Source: Phellopilus nigrolimitatus (Eukaryota; Basidiomycota; Agaricomycetes; Hymenochaetales; Hymenochaetaceae). From it: DNA of 64,000 bases. The notes below the pieces were generated by a model that saw only the letters and a program-made list of their open reading frames with translations, had not been told where the DNA came from and did not search any database. Below, in pieces: positions 45,270-55,344 of this stretch. A program made the position numbers and the translations under genes. How positions within the stretch are numbered: position 1 is the stretch's first letter; each line of letters begins with the position of its first letter. Location: NCBI GenBank assembly GCA_021029095.1, contig JAJOHG010000002.1, positions 1,426,001 through 1,490,000 on the forward strand. Reading direction: 5' to 3'.

Positions 45270-48200
45270 CTAAACGCGAGACGCCGCAGTCATCTCATAG
45301 CCTTCTTGCCCTTGCTGAGGCATTGGTGGTCGAGCAGCCATAGATATGCCTGCTTCGCTTGACGGCACACGAGAAGCGCCAGCTGAAGTGCCGTCGGCGA
45401 AGGGCACACGGGGGCTGGGCATATACATCTTCGAGAAAGAGGAAAACGTCAGCTCGAGCGCCTCGTATCGCAAGCTCAGAACTGACCTGCTCGGCCTCGC
45501 CAAAAACATCTTCATCGTTCACTTTCATAGATCGCAATCAGTCGCTTATGTCTAGTACTTTGAGAACTGGGTATTGAATATCGACTCACTGGCGGACGCA
45601 TTTTTATCCGAAAGATTGTATTCTTTTTTTATAAAATGAGGCCCCTGAGCCGCAGCTAACTTCTTTTTCTTTTCTTCCTGCTTCGCCCGGACTTCCTCCC
45701 AAGGAACCTCCGTATACAATGTCGGAGAAGCCTCCTTGTCCGGATCGCCCTTCGGGCCATAGATATCCAGCTCGGAAAGAGCCGTCTTGAGAGCGCAAAT
45801 CCACTTGTTACGGCGCTTGACTGAATCCGATTCAGCGACAAATCACTATGGCAGACAAGCGCAATACAAACCTTTCACGGCACCTTGCTGCCAGTTGCTT
45901 TTGTATTTGATGTCTGCGCTGAGCGTCATCTTCTCCTGGTCAAGGATGTCTTTCACGGCAACGTCGAAGCTGGGCAGGAAATCGCGTCCTTCAGATTTCA
46001 CGAAGGCCAGCATTTTCCCGCGTAGCAGCTCGATTTGCTCAAACGTCGTTGAGTAGAAGACTTCGAACTCAAATGTTTCGGACATCTGAGGGCTCCTCCT
46101 GATATTGTGAATGAGCTACAATCCCAAAGTCAGTCATCTCCGATAAAATGATAGAACAAATAATAAGTTGAACTCGAACCTGTGTAGTCAGGACCGTATT
46201 TGGTGCTTGCACCAAGCAGTTGTTTTTATCCAAAAAGATAGTGCTTAAGAGCCTTATCTCCTTCACCGTATAACTTTCCGTGGTTATATCCACGCGGTCA
46301 CCAACATCATATGGGTGTTTGACGAATAAGAAGATAATGCTAGAGAGGACTTCCTGAAGACTGGAGCCGATGAGCCAGCTGAGACCAAGAACAACGGCCC
46401 CTGCGCCAGTGAGCAGCGAAGCGATTTCTGTATCAAGAACGACAGCGATGATGAGGATAGCAATGACGACGTAGAGGGTCATCAAGATGTTGTCGAGTCG
46501 GCCGACAGCAGAGTCCAGGTCACGCATGGAATGTTCAATGGAAAGTTGCTCTCGATGGATTTCTCTGTTAAGATTCGTGTGAAGGAGGCTTGAAATAATC
46601 GTTAAATGGAGAAACTCACAGACAAGCCATCTCGACTTCTTCTCTCGTTGCGTCACCGTTGCCGTCCTTATCAAACAGCGCAAAGGCGGTTTCGGCCTGC
46701 TCGCGCGACTGAAACAGCTGCAGTATGTCGTTCAGCACGAGGTGGCTGCGACCTGCTCTACAGAAAGAGTAGAAAAGGCGACGGGCGAGAAGCCTCGTCT
46801 TATTCGCCGACCGCAACGCAGTTTGAACCACGGCTTGTGGAGAGTTCGGCTGTAGAACCGAGCTAATATCGACATTTAATGAGCAATGACTTTACGTTTA
46901 GTTGGGGTTTTTTATCAATACCTTCCGGCGATCTCGGACGCGACGTTGCCCAAGGCCGTGGTCGTCGAAGTTGCAGCGGCCTTCACTCCCTTCAGAGCGC
47001 GTTTGAGAAAGCGTCGCGGGTCAGCCACCGGCTTCTGAGACCCATCACGGTCCTTGAGGGTATCTGAACGACCATGGATCTCTGACGAGTGCGAGTACAG
47101 CGTGACCAGTATCGAAACCGCCAGCTTTTGATCGGCAATCCTGTCTGCGCATCATTTGGTTAGACTCTTTTGGAATGGGTTGAGACCAATCAGAACAGAA
47201 AGAAAGCAAAACTGATGTTAGTTTCATTACAACGATAGCATTACTTACCAGCATACGACCTTTCGTGGAACTTCCCGGCTATCCACTGGATCGAGAATTT
47301 CTCGAAAAGCAGGACGCTGGCGCAGAGGAAGAACGCAAAAAGCAGCTTCGTGAGGAAGGAGACCTCCGGGGCCTTGTCTTCACCGACGCGGCGGTTTAAT
47401 ATCAGCGGTTGGAAGGTTATCCAGATGGAAAAAGTCCATCCGAAGATTGCGACATATCTGAAGACGACGGGAAGATGAAGTCGCGTTGTCGCGGTTAATT
47501 CAACAACACTTCTCTATAAGCAAACTACGCGCCTGTCTAGTGCTTGAACCCAGTCGATATATTTTCTGGAGCCTACGGCGACAAGGCCAATTGTGCCTCG
47601 AGCGATACGAGGCAACAAGCGACTGGCGTTTGATTGTTAGAAAATGACAACAGAAAATGACAATAGAAAATGACAACGACAGCTGAAAACAATCTGATTT
47701 GGAAAGAAGACGATACGTACGAGGTGGCCAGCGATACCCACCAACCTAGAAAAATGTTTACGAAATCACTTAGAAAGGTACTTATTGTTGTATACTTACC
47801 TCCCCATACAACGGAAAGCCAGATTGACCACCAAATAAGTTTAACATTCCACACCTTCAGAAATGCGGTACTTCAGAAGACCCGTTAATGTGTAATGGAG
47901 GAATAACGGGTGACTGTACCATTGCATTCGGGAAGGCCGTTAGTCCAAGAATGCCAGGAATCCAAAGAATACCCAGGACAGGGACGATGAAGAGCACCCA
48001 ACGCGTGACAACTGAGACGTTTAGAAGATAATTATACAGCTTCGTGAACTGCAGTCGGCAAAGCTCGTTCAAGGTTTTGCAGAATAGTAGGAACGGCTAG
48101 TACGCACTTTATTGTTAGGTATATCTCCCTGAGCGAAGCGGAGATGGGCCTGGGACGCGGTGCGCGAGTCGAACTCGTCGTAGCTCTGCTCGAACTTCCG

Positions 48201-48539
48201 CAGGCCAGCCAGCACGTCCCAGCTCGAGTTGCCCGGGCGGTGCGTCAAGCCAGTCGTCGATTGCGAAACGGGGGGCCTCGCGGCGCCCGGCGGACGCGCG
48301 TAGTCGTGGGCAGCTGGCATGCCCGGCATTGGGGGCGGGTCGGTGTTTGCACCCCGAGCGAAGGGGGTAGTCGAGTGCACCGAGAAGGAGTCCGAGCGCA
48401 TGTTGTCGCCAATGTCCGTCGACGATGGGCCGTAAGTATGGTCCGGCGCGCTATCTTCGCTGTCAGGGTGTCTGAGCCCTACAGGAGAGTACCCGCCAGA
48501 CGAGTAGGCGTGGTGTTCATTAGCGGCGGAAGACGCCAT
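45270..48539 (-). CDS. MscS-family mechanosensitive ion channel with EF-hand
   Basis: This resembles fungal MSY1/MSY2-type channels, which gate calcium and osmotic responses at the ER. The soluble N-terminus begins MASSAANEHHAYSSGGYSPV and contains HRPGNSSWDVLAGLRKFEQS. The first membrane helices are seen in TRWVLFIVPVLGILWIPGIL and VKLIWWSIWLSVVWGG, then FLTKLLFAFFLCASVLLFEK. An EF-hand loop (ALFDKDGNGDATREEVEMAC) precedes the channel core. The pore region is ILMTLYVVIAILIIAVVLDT, followed by SLLTGAGAVVLGLSWLIGSS and EVLSSIIFLFVKHPYDVGDR. The MscS beta domain follows, and a cytoplasmic part contains ETFEFEVFYSTTFEQIELLR. The C-terminus is EGYEMTAASRV with its stop at 45270. Many short introns interrupt the gene. 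Confidence 0.9.
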
Positions 48540-48928
48540 CGTATGCGCGACAAAACCAACGGTCGCGCAAGCGAGAGTCGAAAAAGAGAAAGGACAGGAG
48601 GATAAAGGATAGGAGGATGAGAAGCTTTACATCAGGAGCTTGAGATATTTGCAGACCCGAAATTAGATCTGAGGATTTTCGCTGTCATGGTGTTCGGTGG
48701 CACGTGATAGATCTTCGGTCGTTGATGGCATTTCCTGTCTGTCGCGTCTTGGCACTGCCAGTCGCGACTCGAAACTCGCGATGGTAACAAACTGGCAACA
48801 TAGGCTTTTATATTCTAATTAATGTGCACGTCGTGCACGCTTGGTTGCCTCGCAAACCTCAGCACTCGTGATGGATCTCTCTGGAACTGCCTGCAGACAA
48901 AGATTTACGACCACTTACCAACACCTCT

Positions 48929-49350
48929 TCAGCGGTCGGGCTCCTTGTCGGAGCAAAGCCGTCGAACAGCCTCCGCATAATGTGCCTTAACCGCGGCTGT
49001 CTTGTTGAGAACGTATTGGTCGTAAGATTGATATTCCAAAGCCCCGCAAACCGGAATGCCTCCGTCGGGATGGGCCTTTCCTCAGACTGGGCATCAGGCG
49101 TCTATCCAGCAGGAGATGAGATTTGCCTAAAATCGAAGTAAATCATGAAAGACGCGGGTACACTTCCAACGGTTACTCGGCGGGCACGGGCTCTGAGGAA
49201 ATCGCTCTCTTAAGGCTGCACTCTCGCGTTGGGCGCCCTTTACATATAGCGAAGCGGAACAATCTCGCACCCGCCCGGGCTGATCAGCGTGCTTCTTGTG
49301 CCTTGCCTTGCTCGCTCGACGTGTCCAAGATCACGAAGCCTTGAGACTGG
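48929..49350 (-). CDS. possible small gene or gene remnant of unknown identity
   Basis: A minus-strand frame at 48929-49080 reads HPDGGIPVCGALEYQSYDQY then VLNKTAAVKAHYAEAVRRLC and SDKEPDR before a stop at 48929-48931. Its composition (Tyr, Gln, Asp, few Pro/Arg) looks like real protein and unlike the surrounding noise. One plausible upstream join places SDFLRARARRVTV before it through a GT-AG intron of about 100 nt, but other joins are possible. A second minus frame (PIPTEAFRFAGLWNINLTTN) is also open to a stop at 48829. I cannot name a family or fix a start codon. It may be a short gene, or the 3' end of one that has lost its 5' part. Confidence 0.3.
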
Positions 49351-49478
49351 CATAAGGCTGAGAAGAAAATCGACACCCTGCTCAGGCCGAAGATAATTGC
49401 TCAAACAACGGGGTTTTTTTTCGCTTCGAGAGTGAGCTCATGCGAAGCTACGGAAGCATACAGAGTCCCTAGTCAGTA

Positions 49479-49952
49479 CAGTTGATTATCTCATAATGCA
49501 TCACCTCATAATGCATAATATCTAATAATGCATGAAAAATCCGGGAACCGACTTCGTTCCTACTTTTACAGCCAAAATATGCAAGCAATCTAATACCTAA
49601 TATTGCATAAGTTTTGGGGGGAATATGCATTAGTAGATCCTATTTTAGGGGTATTTGCCAACAAAAACACCCTCATTGGGCACGTCGATGGTGATCCTCA
49701 GGTTGACCTAACAGATCTTCAGCATATCTGACAAGTAGTATATTTTCTTTCGGTAACCGATGCTACGTTGCAGCCTCTAAAAAAACCCACCAAGCTTGTG
49801 CCAGACCTTGCTTTCTCATTTTGTAAATCTGTGTCACACATTATGCCGAAGTCACCATTTGTCACGAGATTGTGACATTTACTGTTGCATAATATCTAAT
49901 AATGCATACAAAACCTCGGAACGGAGGTGATGCATTATGAGATAATCAACTG
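49479..49952. mobile_element. 474-bp TA-flanked MITE
   Basis: The left end CAGTTGATTATCTCATAATG and right end CATTATGAGATAATCAACTG are perfect inverted repeats, continuing inward (CATCACCTC opposite GAGGTGATG) to about 29 bp. TA flanks both sides (49477-49478 and 49953-49954). A direct repeat, GCATAATATCTAATAATGC, is present near both ends (about 49508 and 49885). There is no coding capacity. Confidence 0.92.
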
Positions 49953-51246
49953 TATGTCCCTTTTCCAGTCGTTCAAGCTTACGGCAAGTACGGGCGCTGA
50001 TTTTCTTTTGTCCTACCGCATTCCGCGAACAATGGTATGCAAATCTTAATTAACACCAAAAAAGTATTCAACATCTTGGCTTCCAAGAATGTCTGTCGAT
50101 ATGGTTTCCTGCATACCTACGCGGTTCCTTTGTAGATACCCCGTGTCAGATTTACTCGGCAGCTGCACACGTGATCGTGAAGATCGACGCGACGCGCTCG
50201 TCACGTGCGGGAAGGCCATGTGCAAACTCGGTGAACGCAGAACAGCATCGATCCTAGAAATATTCAAACAGGCATGCAAATTTCCTTCAGTGAAGTGGAC
50301 CAGCTGCTTCAGCTGACCCCGCTTGGCCACGGCGAGCAGATCCCTAGTAGAAATGGTGAAGGTTTGAGGGCCTTTTCTGCTCTTTCTCTTGAGCCATACG
50401 CCTGGACTGGAATATATCGTGGAGAGAAGAAGCCAAGTGCTTCACTCGAATCGATAGTGGAACAAGGGACGGCGGAGGAAAGCGCCATTTGTACAGTCGA
50501 GAGAAAGCAAGTGTGTGTGTCGTGCATATGACACTCTCCCCGGCGCGCCCGCCTGCACCCCTCTCTTGCACCCCTCTCTAAAAGCGCGCTAGCAGCGCGC
50601 GCTGCGCAAAGAGACGATCGCGCGATAGCGGCTATCCGTTCGCGTTCCATCCTCCGGCTGCTGGCGCGCAGGCATGTGCGGGATCGATATGATCGATAGA
50701 GACGCAACGGGTGGCTCGGCGGCCCACAACACCACATACGCAGTTGCTCAACGTATCTGCCCCCTCGCGTTCTGCGCTTCGTCGATGACGCGCGGCCGCG
50801 TCGTTGCGTGCTTCGGGGCCAGAACCCGGGATCGTCGCGGGGCAGGGGCAGGGCAGGGCCGCCGGCGAAACTCCCGAGTCCTGGCGGCCACGTTCGTCAC
50901 AGGCCCGCTCGGCCACTCGGCCGCAGCTAACTCAAATAAAGGTATAAGATCCCAGCCACCCTCGCTCTTCGCTCTTTGCGCTTCGCGGCTCGGCGTTTTA
51001 CGCGTCGCTTTGCCCCCCGCGTCTAGGCCGCATCTGCAACTATGTCACGATGACGTATGACGTAGCGCGATAACGTCGACGGCGCGGCGGCTTTATGCTG
51101 TGCCACCTTGTACATACTAGCACACACACGCGCCCATCGTCATATCCTCTCTTCCTTCCGCAAGATCTGGCCGTGTAGATTATGTAGCGTGTATGCTATG
51201 CAGATTATATCCATGTGCTAAATTAAACAGCAGACGGCTCATCTCG

Positions 51247-53236
51247 TCAGCCTCCGACGTACGCGTATGGGTCCACCAACCGCCTCCGCCTCTCCCATCG
51301 TCGACGCGTCGACGGGGCCCGCTCTTCGTCTACCCGCTCTACATTGACCCGCCCCACGTCCGCAGACACCATCGGCAGCGGCGGCAGCGGATCGGACGGC
51401 GCCTCGGCCGCGTGCCGGCGCGGCTTGAAGATGAGCGTGACGATAAGCCCGAAGATGATGAGCACCAGCAGGAAGATGCACTTCCGCCGCCCTGTGTTCT
51501 TCTGGTACCTGCAGGCGGGAACGCGTAAGGAGAAGAAAGCAGGAGAACGGGAAGGCGAAGGAGAAGGCGAGACGCGAGTGGCCGGGCGAGGAGCGGAGCG
51601 TGTGCGGCGTTGAGTTGAGCCGGGGTGGCGGGTTGCGATAGGGTGAGTACAGAGCGCAGAAAGGGTGGAAGAAAGGAGGGGGTGTGGAAGGGGAACGTGC
51701 GGAAGGTTATTAGAAGAAGAGGCACGCACCGTTCCGCGATGTTCAATTCTGTCACGGCTTCGGCCATGTGCACGGACGTCTGCTCGATGTTGTACTCGAC
51801 GCTGTCGAGCAGCGTGCCCTGGTCGATGACGAGCGTGGAGAGGTCCTTGAACAGCTCGGCCAGCGACGCGATCGACTTGGCGATCTCCGTGATCTCGCGG
51901 TCGCGCTGCTGCAGATCGAGGTCGGGCGCGTCCTCGACCTCGAGCATCGAGGACTGCTGCCCGCGCGTCTGGTGGGGTTTTTTTTTTAAGATTCAAGAAG
52001 CGGCGCAGAAGAAGGACGTGCGCAGAATAGAATGACGTGCAAGGACCAACGTGGTTAGAACCGTGCAAGGTCGCTGCGCTGGATGGGAAGACGGGATATG
52101 ACGTACCGCGACCCGTACGTCCTCGTCGAGGTCGGACATGCCTTCGGGGCCTTTCAGCGATACGGCGCCAGATGCGACGAGGAGGTCCTGGTTCTTTATC
52201 GCATGGCCCTGCAGCGCTAGAGGACAGAAGCGGGCACACGAAGTCAATACGAAAGCCAACGCCCCGGGCGAGCACCCCGCGTTGCGACAGGTCGCAGTTC
52301 GCGAAGCGCGCGCGCGCGCAAATGCGACCGAGATGAAGGGGCAAACTCACTTTCCATGTATACGCGCTGTTTCTTGCGGAAGGTCGCGCTGAGCTCCTGT
52401 ACCTGTGCAGCGAGCCCGCGCTGCACGTTCTGCGCGGCGAGCGACTCGTGCCGCGAGGGCCCTGCGCGGCCTGGTGGGAAGGCATGTGGTGGGGATGCAG
52501 AGATGTTCTGGATGAGGGCTTGGCACCGCCGGAAGTCCTGCGTGTCGCGAGGGCGAAGGGGACAAAGCAAGAAGCCACAGAAAAAAAAAAGTGCAGAATG
52601 GAGAAATCAGTTCCGTCATCGATGATTCCATTCGTGAGTATGAGTTATTTGCATACGCGAGACGTCGGGATGCACGCACTCTGGTGATTTCCGTGGTAAC
52701 CGCCTCTATTTCGCGCTCTTCAGCGGACCGGTCCGTGAATCCGGGAAGAACGTGTTTGGCATGGAGTCGCTCGAGTGCGGAGACTACAAAGGCGAAGCAC
52801 GACAAAGCGCTTTAGCGAGGGTAGATATGGAGGGAAGCGAGGACGGATCTTGGTGCGCACTTTTAGACTGGGTGCCGGCTAAGATGTCATGAACCTGGTC
52901 GGAGATATCGACCCTAACAAAGAGAAGTGAGCAATGAGCACAACCAAATCGAGCGCACAAAGGGTAGAAAAAAAGATGAACGAACCACTTTGGGGGCAGG
53001 TCGACGTCGAGAGCCAGGTGGCGGGAGGAAGAGGAGGGGTCATTGTGGGAAGCAGGGATGAGGTGTTCATGCTCGTCGTCGCCGTTAAACGCGTCGCTGT
53101 CGGCGTAGTTGTGGGAGGAGGGCAGATAGGGGTTCGTACGGGTCGTGCGGGTGGTAGAGTCGCGGTAGGAGATGAAGAGGAGGGTGCGGGAGCGGGTGGT
53201 GGGTGTTGTGGACGTTGAGGATGAGGCAGCGGCCAT
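51247..53236 (-). CDS. TLG2: TLG2/syntaxin-16-type Qa-SNARE
   Basis: This t-SNARE acts in endosome-to-trans-Golgi fusion. The N-terminus has TRSRTLLFISYRDSTTRTTR, the conserved LF-x-x-YR-type motif that binds the Sec1/Munc18 partner Vps45. The Habc region includes PPKWVDISDQVHDILAG, LERLHAKHVLPGFTDRSAEE and DFRRCQALIQNISAS. The SNARE helix reads LQQRDREITEIAKSIASLAE and LFKDLSTLVIDQGTLLDSVE, with the zero-layer Gln in DQGT, then YNIEQTSVHMAEAVTELNIA. The membrane anchor is KCIFLLVLIIFGLIVTLIF. An unusual tail of about 60 residues follows the anchor, rich in Arg and Pro, ending LVDPYAYVGG at the stop 51247-51249. At least seven introns are present. Confidence 0.88.
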
Positions 53237-53943
53237 GAGAGATGATTGGCTTGAGGCGGACTACGGAGAGTCGGCCGGATTGTTGGCTGACGTACTCGCG
53301 TAGGGCTCGGATCCCGACATACTGCGTACTGCATCGCGAGTATTAATTTTCCTTTGACACACGTCTTTTCCTTTGCACAATTGATCTCATATGAAAAAGC
53401 GATAAATTGGAGACTCCAAGAAAAGTTTGCCGAAGGACGGGATCGATTAGTTGTGTTAGGCTGCCTGCCTGCAGCGGACAACGCGCTGCAGGTGACCAAA
53501 TGCAAGTGACACGAGCTTGACTGAATGGGAAGCATCTTCATCTTTCATCTCTCATCTTTCATCTTGCCTTTGTTATATTTTATTCTCTCCTTTGAATAAT
53601 CTCTACATCGCTTTCATTTGCACACTTCTCTGTCCCATTCGTCCCACCTGCACCTGCACCCGCACCCGCACCCGCACCCGTGGCCACACCCGCACCGTGC
53701 CGAGCACGCTGGCCTCCTGGTCCTGTGACACGGCCGTACCACATCCCGATATCTATAAAGGCCACCACTCGCACCTCCCTGGCTCATCTCCATCTCCATC
53801 TCCATCCCAATCTCATCTGCCCTCTTTCTCCCGTCAGACAATCTGACTCCGTCCTCAACTGCCCCTCCACCTCCGCTCCACCTCGGCACCGATCCCCGCT
53901 CCCGCTCCCGCTCCTCCTACAACGCATCCACGCTCCCGAAGCC
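53237..53943. other. intergenic region between divergent genes
   Basis: 707 bp between TLG2 and the small Cys-rich gene. It contains a (CACCCG)n-type repeat at about 53646-53680 and a (CATCTC)n run near 53783-53806. The rest is C-rich promoter or leader sequence of the downstream gene. Confidence 0.6.
53646..53680. repeat. (CACCCG/CACCTG)n minisatellite
   Basis: The hexamer CACCTG/CACCCG is repeated about six times in the leader region of the small Cys-rich gene. Confidence 0.8.
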
Positions 53944-54448
53944 ATGTGCAACTATATCACGTCAGTTCTTCCCCCACCTGTGCCCACAACTCCCTGTCTA
54001 ACGTCTATCCCACAGCGAAGGCACAAAATTCGGTTGCGGCGTACGTTCCCGCCCCTCCCTTGCTCTTCCTCCCCCGCTCACCCTTTCCCGCTCTGTCCGT
54101 TCGGCCACAACAGCACTACATCATCGTGAGTCCCGGTTTCCCCATTTCGTCCGTGCCTCGGGAACACCCAATGCTCATGCGCCCCCTGCAGACCCGCAAG
54201 GTGTCCAAGATCGATTGCGGCAGCAAGCGCTGCGTGCACAGCGCGCTCCACAAGCGTCCTTGCCCCGACTGCTGCTGCGAAAAGGCAAGCATCCCCGCAC
54301 CGCCGCCCTCCCTCCCCTCCATACTAACTGTTCCCCCGCTGTCCAGTTCATGGGCCCCGACCGCGAGGAGCGCGTCACGCTCACCGTGCCCGACAAATAC
54401 TGCGACCACTGCGCGTACTGGTACCAGAGCAAGGGCCGCCGCCAATAG
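53944..54448 (+). CDS. 82-residue Cys-rich protein with putative metal-binding clusters
   Basis: I recognise no named family, but the exon structure is clean. Exons are 53944-53960, 54016-54040, 54114-54125 (only 12 nt), 54192-54284 and 54347-54448. The protein starts MCNYITEGTKFGCGHYIITR, continues KVSKIDCGSKRCVHSALHKR and PCPDCCCEKFMGPDREERVT, and ends DKYCDHCAYWYQSKGRRQ. Ten Cys and several His in CxxCCC and CDHC arrangements suggest zinc or other metal binding (inference). The fourth intron uses a GC donor (AAG/gcaagc) with a consensus TACTAAC branch point; no GT alternative keeps the frame. No signal peptide is present, so it is probably cytosolic or nuclear. Confidence 0.75.
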
Positions 54449-55344
54449 GCGCTCCCGCGCGCGTGCCGCATCCCCTTCTGGCTGCTCCGCTCCGGCGTTT
54501 CGAAAATCCGCCTCAGCGTCCCGCTCGGATCCCGCCCCGGGTTCCGGGCGCGTTCCTGTTCGCGCTCGTCGCACCGTACCGCACACGCCTACGATACCTC
54601 ACGCCTACCCATATTCTATATCTTTATACCTCTCCCCCTACGAGGTCGCCCTTCCTAACTTTAATGTGTAATACCGCGGGCTAATCTCCGGACCTCGCGC
54701 GTCTTGCTTTTTCTTTTTCTCTTTTTCTTCTTCTTCCAATCATGTATCCGCATATCCACGCAGCTGTACGCCTTTCCCTGCTTTCCCAGCATCCACATCG
54801 TCCGTATCACTGCACGATATTTTTATATCTCTTCCCGCCTTCCGTCTTTCCTCTTCTCTCTCCACTGTGCAGTATCCAATGTCCTGTTCATGTTGTACCA
54901 CCACCCACCAGACGAATGTTTCTTGTCTCGATGCCGTGCATGTATTCGTTTGTTTTTTCCCCTTCATCACGATCCGAGATCCCGTTGTCTCTTCGTTTCG
55001 CCAATGTCAGCGACAATTTTCACGACGTTCTGCCTTTTCTTGCTTGCACCCTTGCACCTTGCCTGCCACCTCAAATATGTAGCAAGTACCCTCGGCGTAC
55101 CCTATTCTTCCACGAAGTTCTATACCCTCCCGTCTTCCACCTACTCCATCGATTTTAAAGTTAATAAGATATTCCGACGCGTTGTACATCCCTATCGTAT
55201 ACTCCGTGTGTTTTCCCTAAATGAATCTACTATGAATCTATATCTCTCATTTTACACACACATCCCTGAGTCCCTGACAGACCCTGGATCTATTCGAAGC
55301 GCGCCGATCCTGAAAATCCTGCGATCATGAAAACCCGGGGAAGG
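54449..55344. other. intergenic region between convergent genes
   Basis: 0.9 kb of T/C-rich sequence between the small Cys-rich gene and NAR1, probably including a long 3' untranslated region. No coding feature is supported. Confidence 0.55.

Larger units (their letters stand above)
48540..51246. other. 2.7 kb intergenic region with one MITE and one possible small gene
   Basis: Between the MscS start and the TLG2 stop I see a possible minus-strand coding remnant (48829-49350), a complete MITE (49479-49952), and about 1.3 kb (49955-51246) with no recognisable feature. Open frames in the last part are short and GC-driven. Confidence 0.55.

Noticed and set aside
49240..49330. Stretch with short stem-like complements considered as a possible tRNA
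   Set aside because: No acceptor stem, T-loop GTTCRAN and anticodon arm could be placed together.
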